From NCBI GenBank assembly GCA_002894685.1, contig NCRC01000006.1:1-64000 (forward strand): 64,000 nucleotides of DNA. Direction: 5' to 3'. A program made the translations under genes and the position numbers. Of the stretch, positions 1-9,054 are shown one piece after another. Numbering within the stretch: the stretch's first letter is position 1; each line of letters begins with the position of its first letter. The stretch is from Salinivenus lutea (GTDB lineage Bacteria; Bacteroidota; Rhodothermia; Rhodothermales; Salinibacteraceae). The notes beneath the pieces are model-generated. The model was not told the origin of the DNA and ran no database searches. It saw nothing but the letters and a program-made list of their open reading frames with translations.

Positions 1-1
1 G

Positions 2-565
2 CTGGCGGGGCTGGTGTGGGCGACCCGCTCGCAATGGACGGCGTCCGGGACGTTTGGCGGGGCCAACGCGGTTACGGCGCTACGCGTGCTCCTGCTGGGG
101 GCGCTGCCGTCGCTCGCAGCGGCCGGGGGCTGGGGGCCCGTCGTGCTCGGCGGGGTGTTCTTGGCCGCCGATGGGCTCGATGGCTGGTGGGCGCGCCGAC
201 GGGGCCTCGCGTCCGAGTTCGGCGCGTTTTTCGACAAGGAGGCCGACGCCCTCTTTTTGCTGGTGCTCTGTGCACTGTCGGCCTTCGAGGGGCACCTGCC
301 CGTCTGGGTTCTGGGCATTGGGCTCCTGCGCTACGGCTTTGTGGTGCTGCTCTTCCTCGTCCAGCCGCCGGAGAAGACGGAGTCCCGGTTCTCGTTTGCC
401 CGCTACGCCTACGGGGCGATGGTGGGGGCGCTGCTGTGCTCGTTCCTTCCGTACCCTTGGCTCTACGAGCCGCTCGTGGCCCTCGCCGCCGGGGCGCTCG
501 TCCTGTCGTTTGCCCGGTCGACCGTGCAGGTCGTGGGGCGCGCCGGGACGCAGGAGAGAGGATAA
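2..565 (+). CDS. CDP-alcohol phosphatidyltransferase family protein (5' end cut by window edge)
   Basis: Integral membrane enzyme of the family that transfers a phosphoalcohol from a CDP-activated lipid or alcohol. The signature D-x2-DG-x2-AR-x8-G-x3-D-x3-D is complete: counting from the GTG at 14, D53, D56, G57, A60, R61, G70, D74 and D78. Several hydrophobic segments follow it, as expected. The frame is open through the left edge, so the real start may lie outside the window; GTG at 14 is only the first usable start visible. The sulfatase-like gene begins 35 bases downstream on the same strand, suggesting co-transcription and a role in envelope lipid or polymer assembly. The exact substrate (phosphatidylglycerol, phosphatidylinositol or another head group) cannot be read from the sequence. 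Confidence 0.8.
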   Translation: MAGLVWATRSQWTASGTFGGANAVTALRVLLLGALPSLAAAGGWGPVVLGGVFLAADGLDGWWARRRGLASEFGAFFDKEADALFLLVLCALSAFEGHLPVWVLGIGLLRYGFVVLLFLVQPPEKTESRFSFARYAYGAMVGALLCSFLPYPWLYEPLVALAAGALVLSFARSTVQVVGRAGTQERG

Positions 566-600
566 CGCCGCGGGTTTTTGATGCATCGACCTGTTTCTGA

Positions 601-2433
601 ATGTCCGACCGCTGGTCTTCGTCGCTCGCGTCCTCGCTCCGCCCCACCCTGCTGTTTGGGGGGGCGCTGGCCGGGCTCAGTCTGCTTCCGTTCGTGCCGT
701 CGGTGGTAACGCCCCTTCCGCTGAGCCCGTACTTCCCGCTTTCGGTGGAGGTGTTGGTGCTGGCGACGGTGCTCGTGTACGGGGCGGGCACGCGATGGGA
801 GCGCCCCCTCCGGCGCGGCGTACTCGTGGGGGTGGTCTTGGTGGTGGGGTACCAGGTGTACGACGCCGCGGTGTACACGGCCTTCCGGCGCCACGGCATC
901 CTGTACGAAGACCTCGAGTTTATGGACAATCTCCTGTACTTCGCGTCCGACGTGGCGACGTGGGCGGGCGCGGCGTGGGCGGGGCTCGGCCTCGTGGGGG
1001 CGCTGGTGCTTGCGGAGGCGACCCGGCGGGCCGTATGGGCGATCCAGCGGACCGCCCCCGCCGCCGGCGGGCGAGGGGTGCTGCTGGCCGTGCACCTCGT
1101 GGCGTGGCCGCTCGTGCTCGTGGTGGGGCCGGCACAGGAGTGGGGAACCGAAAGCCTCACCTACCAGACCTCAAACGAGCGGGTGCGGGTCCGCACCGTG
1201 GCGGCCAAGGCGTGGGCCAACGCGCAGGCGTCCGCCCGCCTCGCGACGATGCTTGACTCGCTGGACACGATGCCCGTCAACTCGGCCTACTCCGCCTACG
1301 ACGCGCTGAGGCTGGAGCGACGCCCCTCGGTGTATCTCCTCGCCGTGGAGTCCTACGGCACGCTTCTGGAGCGCCACCCCGACCTGCGCGACCCGTACCG
1401 CGACCTCATGCGCCGCATGCAGGACACCCTTGCCGCCGACGGGTGGCACATGGCGAGTGCCCGGGCCGAGGCGCCCGTGCAGGGCGGGCGCTCGTGGTTG
1501 GCCATCGCCTCTCTGCTTACCGGCGTGCAGGTGGACCGGCAGGTGCTCTACAACCGGTTCCTGGAACGGCCCGATCGCGTCCCGCACCTCGTCCGCTTTC
1601 TCAAGCGGCAGGGCTACCACACCGTCGCCCTCCAGCCGTTTACCTTCGAGCGGCCCGGCCTTCCCACGCGCAACATCTACGATTTCGACGTCACCCTCTA
1701 CCGCGACGACCTGGCGTATGAGGGGCCGGCGTACGGCCTGGCGGACGCCCCCGATCAGTACAGCCTGAACTTTGCCCATCGCACCCACCTGGCCGGGCGG
1801 GCGCCGTACTTCCTCTTCTTCGAGACGGTCGACTCGCACGCGCTCTGGAACTACGGTCTGCCACCCGTCCTTCCCGACTGGCGCCAGTTCAACGAGGCCG
1901 GCGGCGCCGGGTCGGAGGCGCGGGACGCCCTGGAGCAGGCGGGCCGCCCGCCCGGCGCCCTCCTTCCGGACTCGCTCACGCGCCCTCGCATCTACGACCA
2001 GCCGCAGTCGACACGCTATCTCCGCCACATCGCGTACGACCTGCAGGTGATCCGCGACTACCTGCTGGACACCGCGCCGGAGGGCAGCCTTGTGCTTCTT
2101 CTGGGCGATCACCAGCCCCCGCTCTTCGGCACCGAGAATGCCGAGGTGCCCCTTCACGTACTGAGCACCGATGCGTCGCTGGTCGAGTCGGTGCGGGCGC
2201 GGGGCTTTACCGAGGGCCTGAGGCCGCGGGCGGAGCGGCCGAGGGTGCGACAGGAGGCGCTCTACTCGCTGCTGGTGCGTCTGCTGGCCCGCCACGACCG
2301 CGGCCCGGCGGCCGACACGACGGGGCTCCCGCCCGTACAGCCCCGGGGCGTGGCACCGTCGCTGCTGGTGCAGTCGCCTACCGACTCGTCCGCGACAGGC
2401 GACGCAGGACGTCGTGAAGCTGGGCGGCCGTAG
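601..2433 (+). CDS. Membrane-anchored sulfatase / LTA-synthase-like phosphotransferase
   Basis: A 610-residue alkaline-phosphatase-superfamily protein. About five hydrophobic helices (residues 8-175) precede an extracytoplasmic catalytic domain. The domain starts with a VYLLAVESYG strand near residue 243, whose Glu is a likely metal ligand. It continues with GGRSW, where Ser is the probable nucleophile instead of the Thr of classical LTA synthases, and ends with the metal-binding GDHQPP near residue 500. Relatives move glycerol-phosphate or phosphoethanolamine groups or hydrolyse sulfate or phosphate esters on envelope polymers. The upstream CDP-alcohol phosphatidyltransferase fits a lipid head-group donor. 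The start ATG follows a 35-base gap. The 3' end overlaps the convergent glycosyltransferase gene by 56 bases. Substrate is inferred only at class level. Confidence 0.8.
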   Translation: MSDRWSSSLASSLRPTLLFGGALAGLSLLPFVPSVVTPLPLSPYFPLSVEVLVLATVLVYGAGTRWERPLRRGVLVGVVLVVGYQVYDAAVYTAFRRHGILYEDLEFMDNLLYFASDVATWAGAAWAGLGLVGALVLAEATRRAVWAIQRTAPAAGGRGVLLAVHLVAWPLVLVVGPAQEWGTESLTYQTSNERVRVRTVAAKAWANAQASARLATMLDSLDTMPVNSAYSAYDALRLERRPSVYLLAVESYGTLLERHPDLRDPYRDLMRRMQDTLAADGWHMASARAEAPVQGGRSWLAIASLLTGVQVDRQVLYNRFLERPDRVPHLVRFLKRQGYHTVALQPFTFERPGLPTRNIYDFDVTLYRDDLAYEGPAYGLADAPDQYSLNFAHRTHLAGRAPYFLFFETVDSHALWNYGLPPVLPDWRQFNEAGGAGSEARDALEQAGRPPGALLPDSLTRPRIYDQPQSTRYLRHIAYDLQVIRDYLLDTAPEGSLVLLLGDHQPPLFGTENAEVPLHVLSTDASLVESVRARGFTEGLRPRAERPRVRQEALYSLLVRLLARHDRGPAADTTGLPPVQPRGVAPSLLVQSPTDSSATGDAGRREAGRP

Positions 2434-3400
2434 CGGGCCAGGAAGAGAAGGAGCGGCTTCGCTCGCGGGCGGCCCGTCCCATGCGCTGGCGGGCATCCGG
2501 CGCGTCGAGGAGGGCGCGCAGGGCGGCGGCAAAGGCGTCCGTGTCGGCGGCGGGCACGAGGCGGCCCGCGGGGGCGTCGCCAAGGTTCTCGGAGAGGCCC
2601 CCGACATCGAACGCCACGATCGGGCAGCCCCGGGCCATGGCCTCGCGGGTGGCCATGCTGCACGTCTCGAAGCGGGAGGGCAGCACGAACACGTCGGCGC
2701 GGTCGTAGTGCGCCCGGAGGTCCGCGGGCGGGAGGGCGCCGGTCACCGTGACTCGATCGGTGAAGGAGGCGTGCTGGATCTGGCGGCGGAGGGACGCGGC
2801 AAAGGCGGGGGCGAGCGTGTCGTCGCCCACGAGGGTCCACGTCCACGCCCGGTCCGTGAGGCGGCCGAGCACCTCGAGCAGCCGGGGCAGTCCCTTTCCG
2901 CGCTGCAAGCTCGCGACGGTGAGCAGGCGGGGCGGGCCGTCGGAGGGCCGATCCGCTGTTGGCGCCCGGTAGGTCGCATCGAGGCCGGGGGGCGCCACAC
3001 CGATCCGGTCCGCTGGCACGCCCGCGTCTGCCAGCGCCCGCTTCGCGAACGCACTCGTGGTGACAACGCCGTCGTAGTGGGGGAGGGCGGCCCGCTCGGT
3101 GTCGGCGTCGGGCGTGTCGTTCGCCGTGGGGTCGAGGCAGTGCAGGTAGTGCGCCAGCAGGACGAGCGACGCGGTCGGGGGGCGGAGGGCATCGAACTCG
3201 TCGAGCCGATCCACCAGCAGGCTATCGACCACGACGACGGTGTCGGGCGGGAGGGCAAGCGGGGGACGGGCGGCCGCCTCCGGCCACGGAATCACCTCGA
3301 CCGATGCGCGGTCCGACAGCGCGGCGGCCACCCGGCGATTGTAGACGTTCCCGCCGGTGGGACGGTCGTGGATGCCGGGGACCAGAACCGCGATGTGCAT
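2378..3400 (-). CDS. GT4-family glycosyltransferase
   Basis: A 340-residue GT-B glycosyltransferase. The N-terminal domain opens with HIAVLVPGIHDRPTGGNVYNRR, the glycine-rich acceptor-side loop. The C-terminal half has the nucleotide-sugar-binding order typical of GT4: LLTVASLQRGKGL, the RADVFVLPSRFETCSMATREAMARG segment (conserved E-x7-E region), and a closing Val-Gly-Gly-Leu loop. There is no signal peptide, so it acts in the cytoplasm or at the inner membrane face, probably adding a sugar to a lipid or metabolite. It lies 14 bases after the macrodomain gene on the same strand and is likely its operon partner. Its tail overlaps the convergent sulfatase gene. Donor and acceptor are not predictable. 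Confidence 0.85.
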   Translation of the reverse strand: MHIAVLVPGIHDRPTGGNVYNRRVAAALSDRASVEVIPWPEAAARPPLALPPDTVVVVDSLLVDRLDEFDALRPPTASLVLLAHYLHCLDPTANDTPDADTERAALPHYDGVVTTSAFAKRALADAGVPADRIGVAPPGLDATYRAPTADRPSDGPPRLLTVASLQRGKGLPRLLEVLGRLTDRAWTWTLVGDDTLAPAFAASLRRQIQHASFTDRVTVTGALPPADLRAHYDRADVFVLPSRFETCSMATREAMARGCPIVAFDVGGLSENLGDAPAGRLVPAADTDAFAAALRALLDAPDARQRMGRAARERSRSFSSWPATAAQLHDVLRRLSRTSR

Positions 3401-3414
3401 GCCGGGGCTGGAGG

Positions 3415-3957
3415 CTACGCGTTGGGGGAGCGGAGAGACGAAAGCGCCTCTTCGTGGATGCGAAGGTCGCTCTGGTCGAAGAGCACGAACCGGATGAGCG
3501 ACACCGAGTCGAGCTCGGGGGCCGCGTCGAGCATCGTCTGCAGGGCAATCCGGGCGGCCGGCGCCGTGGGGAACCCAAACGCGCCGGTGGAAATGGCGGG
3601 AAAGGCCACGGACGAGATGCCGTTCTCTTCGGCCCGCCGCAGGGCATTTTTGTAGCCGGCCCCCAGCAGCTCGTCGGACGGCTCGTCGCGCCCGTAGACG
3701 GGGCCGAGCACGTGGATGACGTACGCGTTCGGCAGGTCGTGTCCGCCCGTAAGGACGGCCTCGCCGGGGTGAATGGGCGCGAGGGGGCGGGTCTCCTCAA
3801 CGAGGCCCGGACCGGCCGCACGGTGGATGGCGCCCGCCACGCCGCCCCCGGTGCGGAGCTGCGCGTTGGCCGCGTTGACGACGGCCTCCACGTCGGGCTG
3901 CTCTACGATGTTGCCCTGGAGGAGCTCAATGGTGACCCCGGCAACGGTATGCGTCAT
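3415..3957 (-). CDS. Macrodomain protein (ADP-ribose / O-acetyl-ADP-ribose hydrolase type)
   Basis: A 180-residue stand-alone macrodomain that binds ADP-ribose and probably removes acetyl or ADP-ribosyl groups. Visible family motifs are IELLQGNIVEQPDVEAVVNAANAQL (adenine-pocket Asn-Ala-Ala-Asn), GGGVAGAIHRAAG (catalytic loop), the HVLGPVYG strand and FPAISTGAFGFP (diphosphate loop). I chose the ATG at 3957; another in-frame ATG two codons upstream (3963) is equally possible. A much longer reading frame extends upstream but it is antisense to the transporter gene and not credible. The following gene is a GT4 glycosyltransferase. A sirtuin, which produces O-acetyl-ADP-ribose, lies 33 kb away and is a possible metabolic partner, by inference only. 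Confidence 0.87.
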   Translation of the reverse strand: MTHTVAGVTIELLQGNIVEQPDVEAVVNAANAQLRTGGGVAGAIHRAAGPGLVEETRPLAPIHPGEAVLTGGHDLPNAYVIHVLGPVYGRDEPSDELLGAGYKNALRRAEENGISSVAFPAISTGAFGFPTAPAARIALQTMLDAAPELDSVSLIRFVLFDQSDLRIHEEALSSLRSPNA

Positions 3958-4110
3958 GGGCATGAGGCTGCACGGCAGAATCGACGACGAGAGAGGAGAA
4001 AGCTGTAATCTTGTCGTGCTGTTGTGTTCGTTTACATCTGGTTTGCGCTCGTCGATCCGGGTGGGGGCGACGGCGCCGCGCGCTTCTTCCGTTTCGGCTG
4101 ATCCGTCGTC

Positions 4111-5652
4111 ATGTTGTTTTTCTCGTCCGACTCGCCGCCTCCCGAACGGCGCCACAAGGTGCTGCGGCGGGCCCAGCGCCGGGTGCGAGGGCTCCTGCGC
4201 CGCTCCTCGGTGCACGGAGAGCTGGCCTGGAACCGCCTCGTGCACAGCGTCCTCCTTGCGAAGGGGCCGCTCCGCTCCCGCAACCTCATCAAAACACTGG
4301 CGGTGTGTATCGCTGCCGTCGGGGCCACGGCGGCGGGGGTTGAGGTCGGGTGGCCGCAGGAGGCCGCCTATATGGCGGGCATCTTTGTGGCGGCGGCGCT
4401 GCTGTGGGTGACCGAGGCGCTGCCCCTCTTCGCAACGGCCCTCCTGGTGGTGGGGCTCGAAATTCTTCTCCTGGCGAATCCGGGCGGGTGGCCCGGGCTG
4501 GGCTTTGCGCAGGCCCCCACGCCCGACTACCGTGCGTTTTTGGCCCCGGCGGCCGACCCCATTCTCGTCCTCTTCTTCGGGGGCTTTCTGCTGGCGCGGG
4601 CCTGCGTGAAGGAGGGCGTCGACCGGGCCCTCGCCGGGCTCATCTTGCGGCTCTTTCAGGGACGGCCGTCCCTCGTGATGCTGGGCCTCATGCTCGTCAC
4701 GGCGCTCTTTTCGATGTGGATGAGCAATACCGCCGCAACCGCTATGATGATCACGCTCGTGGCCCCGATGGTGGCACAGATCCCGTCGGGCGACCCCATC
4801 CGGAAGGGGCTGGTGCTGGCCGTGCCCTTTGCCGCCAACATCGGGGGCATGGGGACGCCCATCGCATCGCCGCCGAATGCGGTCGCCGTCGGCTTCCTGT
4901 CGAGCGCGGGCTACGAGGTCTCGTTCCTGCAGTGGATGCTCATTGCGGTGCCGCTTACGGTCGGCATGCTGGCCGTAGCGTGGGGCGTGCTCCGGGGGCT
5001 CTATCCCCCCGCCACGGAAGGGCTCACGCTCCGGGCCGAGCACCGCACGCTCGGGGGCCGCGGCCTGTTTGTGCTGGGGGTGCTGGCCTGCACCGTCGGG
5101 CTGTGGCTGACGGATCGGTGGCACGGGCTGCCGGCCGCCGTGGTGGCCCTGCTCCCGGCCATCGCGTTTACGGCCACGGGGGTGCTCGACCAGGCCGATG
5201 TGGACAGCCTGGAGTGGGACATTCTCATTCTCATCGGCGGGGGCATTGCGCTGGGCAGCGGCATGCAGGCGACCGGCCTCGACCACATCGTGGTCCGGGC
5301 GGTGCCCCTCAGCGGCCCCTTCGTGCTCGCAGGGGTTGTGGCGGCCACCGTGCTCGTCAGCACATTCATGTCGAACACCGCCGCGGCCAACCTATTCATC
5401 CCGATCGGTGTGTCCTTTGCGACGCAGGCGCTCGGGGCCGGGCCCGGACCCATTCAGATGGCCCTGAGTATTGCCCTGGCGGCGTCGCTTTCCATGGCCC
5501 TTCCAGTGAGCACGCCCCCAAACGCCATTGCGTATGCCAGTGGGGAACTCGACACGTCGGATTTTGTCCGGGCAGGGGGACTGCTCGGGGTCCTTGCCGT
5601 TGGGCTGATCGTTTCCTTCGGCGGGATCGTGATTGCCTTTTGGATGGGATAG
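4111..5652 (+). CDS. SLC13/DASS-family anion (dicarboxylate-type) transporter
   Basis: A 513-residue inner-membrane transporter with about a dozen hydrophobic segments. The two inverted repeats each carry the Ser-Asn-Thr sodium/substrate motif: SNTAATAMM near residue 210 and MSNTAAANLFIP near residue 420. The paired loops GTPIASPPNAVAV and PVSTPPNAIAYASG are also the family pattern. Members carry sodium-coupled di- and tricarboxylates, and some relatives carry sulfate or phosphate. A hydrophilic, Arg-rich N-terminal stretch of about 55 residues precedes the first membrane segment. The gene is divergent from the macrodomain gene, with about 150 bases between them. TAATCTTG at 4006-4013 resembles the downstream promoter box seen elsewhere in this window. 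Substrate is not determinable here. Confidence 0.88.
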   Translation: MLFFSSDSPPPERRHKVLRRAQRRVRGLLRRSSVHGELAWNRLVHSVLLAKGPLRSRNLIKTLAVCIAAVGATAAGVEVGWPQEAAYMAGIFVAAALLWVTEALPLFATALLVVGLEILLLANPGGWPGLGFAQAPTPDYRAFLAPAADPILVLFFGGFLLARACVKEGVDRALAGLILRLFQGRPSLVMLGLMLVTALFSMWMSNTAATAMMITLVAPMVAQIPSGDPIRKGLVLAVPFAANIGGMGTPIASPPNAVAVGFLSSAGYEVSFLQWMLIAVPLTVGMLAVAWGVLRGLYPPATEGLTLRAEHRTLGGRGLFVLGVLACTVGLWLTDRWHGLPAAVVALLPAIAFTATGVLDQADVDSLEWDILILIGGGIALGSGMQATGLDHIVVRAVPLSGPFVLAGVVAATVLVSTFMSNTAAANLFIPIGVSFATQALGAGPGPIQMALSIALAASLSMALPVSTPPNAIAYASGELDTSDFVRAGGLLGVLAVGLIVSFGGIVIAFWMG

Positions 5653-5698
5653 CGCCGTTCTCTTCATTCGTTTTCTGCTACGAGCCTTTTCTGAGCCT

Positions 5699-6103
5699 AT
5701 GACCGTTGACGGCATTATGACGCGCGAGGTCGTGACCGTTGCGCCGGACACGGCCCTCTCCGACGTTCGGTCGCAGCTGCACACAGGGGGGTTCCGCCAT
5801 CTTCTCGTCGTCGATGAGGGGACGCTGGTCGGCGTCATCTCCGACCGTGACGTGCTCCGCGCCCTCAGTCCGTTCCTCGACACCTACAACGAGGAGCATC
5901 GCGATGTGCGCACCCTGTCCCGCCCGGCCCACGAAATCATGCGGGCCGACCCCCTCACCGTGACGCCGGGCATGGATGTGGAGGAGGCCGCCGCCCTCGT
6001 GCTCGACCACAGCATCTCCTCTCTCCCCGTGGTCGAAGGCGACGAGCTTATCGGCATTGTCACCACCAAGGATTTGCTCCGACACTACACGAACGAGGGG
6101 TAG
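5699..6103 (+). CDS. Tandem CBS-domain protein
   Basis: A 134-residue protein made almost entirely of two CBS modules, each ending in the usual pattern: LVGVISDRDVLRAL and LIGIVTTKDLLRHY. A pair of CBS modules forms a Bateman fold that typically binds adenine nucleotides and regulates an attached or separate partner. There is no fused catalytic domain. ATG 5699 was chosen because the first CBS strand (VDGIMTREVVTV) begins immediately after it; upstream in-frame codons overlap the transporter end. It lies 46 bases after the transporter gene and may be co-transcribed. pyrG follows after about 190 bases with its own promoter-like site. The regulated partner is unknown. Confidence 0.85.
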   Translation: MTVDGIMTREVVTVAPDTALSDVRSQLHTGGFRHLLVVDEGTLVGVISDRDVLRALSPFLDTYNEEHRDVRTLSRPAHEIMRADPLTVTPGMDVEEAAALVLDHSISSLPVVEGDELIGIVTTKDLLRHYTNEG

Positions 6104-6218
6104 GGCCGAACGAAGCGTCGGGCCACGGGGGGGAACGAGGGAGCAGGCCTGCGCGGCTGCCCGGAGCGTGCCCCAGGTGCGATTGACAGAAACAGCACGG
6201 AGTCGCACCCCCGCCGCG

Positions 6219-6249
6219 TTGATACTACCCCGCGGCGGCGCCTATCTTG
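6219..6249 (+). promoter_or_regulatory. Candidate Bacteroidota-type promoter of pyrG
   Basis: TTG at 6219-6221 followed after 21 bases by TATCTTG at 6243-6249. This matches the TTG-N19-21-TAnn(n)TTG arrangement of Bacteroidota housekeeping promoters and repeats the pattern seen before mraZ, tdk and dnaX. It lies 43 bases before the chosen GTG start. An inverted repeat (GGTGCGA at 6176-6182, TCGCACC at 6203-6209) sits just upstream. Confidence 0.5.
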
Positions 6250-6291
6250 TTGCCACCCGCCCGTCCTTCCGTCCCCAACCCCCTCCGTGCC

Positions 6292-7983
<1,692 letters not shown>

Positions 7984-8014
7984 TGGGGGCGGGGCGGTCC
8001 GGGGCCCGGCGCCG

Positions 8015-8665
8015 TCAGAACGTGCGAATGAGGCCGAGCACGCGACCGATGACGTAGTAGTCGGCGTCCGTCGGCGAGAACGTGTCCTCGACGTAGTGGG
8101 GCGCCGCCGGGCGGAGGTGAATTTTGCGGTTGGCAAACTCGTACTCGCGGGCCAGCAGTTGATCCTGGAGGAGGACGGCCACGAGCGTCCGGTTCTGCAG
8201 GTCGTCCCACTCCATCTCCTCAATCAGCAGCAGGTCGCCCTTGTTGATGCCCCTCTCATTCATGCCGTCGTCCCCGGCCCGCCCGAGAAGGCAGTTGTCC
8301 TCGTCGTCGGCGTCACGCAAGAGGGTGTAGTCCACGGACAGGGTGCCGGTGGGCCGCTCGCGTAGGCGCTCCGGGTGGGCGCTGGGGGTGCGGCTCACGA
8401 TGGGCAGGCTCGGAGGGCCGCCGCCCCTCCCAAACGGATCCTGTTCCTGGTCGACCAGGCGGATGCTTCGGGCCTTGTGCTTCTCGCGCTCGATCCACCC
8501 TTTCTTCTCCAGCTTGCGAAGAAGCTTGTAGACCCCGTTTGTGGACGAGATGCCCAGGGCATCCCCAATCTCTTGGAGGGTCGGGGGCTTCTGGTGCCGT
8601 TCGATGTACCGCTCGATAAAGTCGTAGGCCCGATTCTGGCGTTGCGTAAGGGGATCCTTGCTCAT
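8015..8665 (-). CDS. lexA: LexA-family repressor lacking the self-cleavage residues
   Basis: A 216-residue protein with the LexA winged-helix DNA-binding domain (residues 5-70: LTQRQNRAYDFI, PPTLQEIGDALGISS, LEKKGWIERE, ARSIRLVD) followed by an S24-type fold (GINKGDLLLIEE, DYYVIGRVLGLIR). Aligned by eye to E. coli LexA, the Ala-Gly scissile pair corresponds to Ser95-Ala96, the nucleophilic Ser119 to Gly134 and the Lys156 general base to Arg173. If that alignment holds, the protein cannot self-cleave, so it would not be a classical RecA-controlled SOS switch. A 17-base palindrome lies 80 bases upstream. The gene is divergent from mraZ and convergent with pyrG. Family assignment is firm; loss of cleavage is inferred from residues. 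Confidence 0.88.
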   Translation of the reverse strand: MSKDPLTQRQNRAYDFIERYIERHQKPPTLQEIGDALGISSTNGVYKLLRKLEKKGWIEREKHKARSIRLVDQEQDPFGRGGGPPSLPIVSRTPSAHPERLRERPTGTLSVDYTLLRDADDEDNCLLGRAGDDGMNERGINKGDLLLIEEMEWDDLQNRTLVAVLLQDQLLAREYEFANRKIHLRPAAPHYVEDTFSPTDADYYVIGRVLGLIRTF

Positions 8666-8745
8666 AGGTCCGGAGGAGCAACGGAAGAAAAGAACCGACC
8701 GGGACGAGGGAATGAGTGGAGCCCGGGCAATTTTTCCGGGGGACA

Positions 8746-8762
8746 GTCAACATATGTGTGAC
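8746..8762. promoter_or_regulatory. Candidate LexA operator palindrome
   Basis: GTCAACATATGTGTGAC is an almost perfect 17-base dyad: only the positions flanking the ACATATGT core break the symmetry. It sits 81-97 bases upstream of the lexA start codon in an otherwise featureless spacer. That is the position expected for autoregulation. The binding protein is inferred from location only. Confidence 0.45.
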
Positions 8763-8785
8763 AATGCCAGCGGGCAAAAGAGAAA

Positions 8786-8829
8786 GGGTGAAAATGTTTT
8801 CTTCAGGGGGTGAAAATATTTTTCTGAGG
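8786..8829 (+). repeat. Two tandem 22-base repeats in the lexA-mraZ spacer
   Basis: Two directly adjacent copies begin GGGTGAAAAT at 8786 and 8808. They share most positions, including the T-run and the closing AGG or GAGG. A further GGGCAAAGG follows at 8830 and GGGCAAAAG precedes at 8772, so a weaker periodicity may extend outward. This is the most AT-rich part of the 389-base spacer between lexA and mraZ and could bind a regulator of the division cluster. No protein partner can be named. Confidence 0.5.
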
Positions 8830-8925
8830 GGGCAAAGGCGGTGCCGATAGGGTCTCCGGGAGCATGTGCACACCCCCTAAATCGAACGGAATGGAGGCGA
8901 AAAACGGCTTCAAACGGCGCTAAAC

Positions 8926-8954
8926 TTGACATTGACCAGGGCGCGCGTACATTG
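8926..8954 (+). promoter_or_regulatory. Candidate promoter of the mraZ-ftsZ division cluster
   Basis: TTG at 8926-8928 and TACATTG at 8948-8954 are separated by 19 bases, the Bacteroidota housekeeping promoter spacing. It lies about 100 bases before the mraZ ATG and directly abuts the TGGGG repeats. No other comparable site is visible before the closely packed downstream genes, so this may be the main promoter of the cluster. Confidence 0.55.
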
Positions 8955-8978
8955 TGGAGCGCGTGGGGAAATGTGGGG
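8955..8978 (+). promoter_or_regulatory. MraZ-box-like TGGGG repeats
   Basis: TGGGG occurs at 8964-8968 and 8974-8978 with exactly five bases between, preceded by a related TGGAG at 8955-8959. MraZ proteins are known to bind tandem TGGGN motifs spaced by five bases in front of their own operon. Here the repeats touch the downstream promoter box, so binding would be expected to block transcription initiation (autorepression). Confidence 0.65.
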
Positions 8979-9054
8979 AACTGTCCCAGGAGGTTTACTC
9001 GCTTCGCTATTCTCGTTTGTCGATCCGCCGCGCCGTCCGTGGGCCGCTTCCGAT

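Noticed and set aside
3964-5286. N-terminal extension of the macrodomain gene by about 440 codons on the minus strand
   Set aside because: It runs antisense through the DASS transporter, is His/Arg/Gln-rich and lacks any motif; the macrodomain starts cleanly at ATG 3957 or 3963.
8988-8993. AGGAGG as the mraZ ribosome-binding site
   Set aside because: It is about 60 bases before the ATG and no start codon occurs at proper spacing in any frame with conserved coding.
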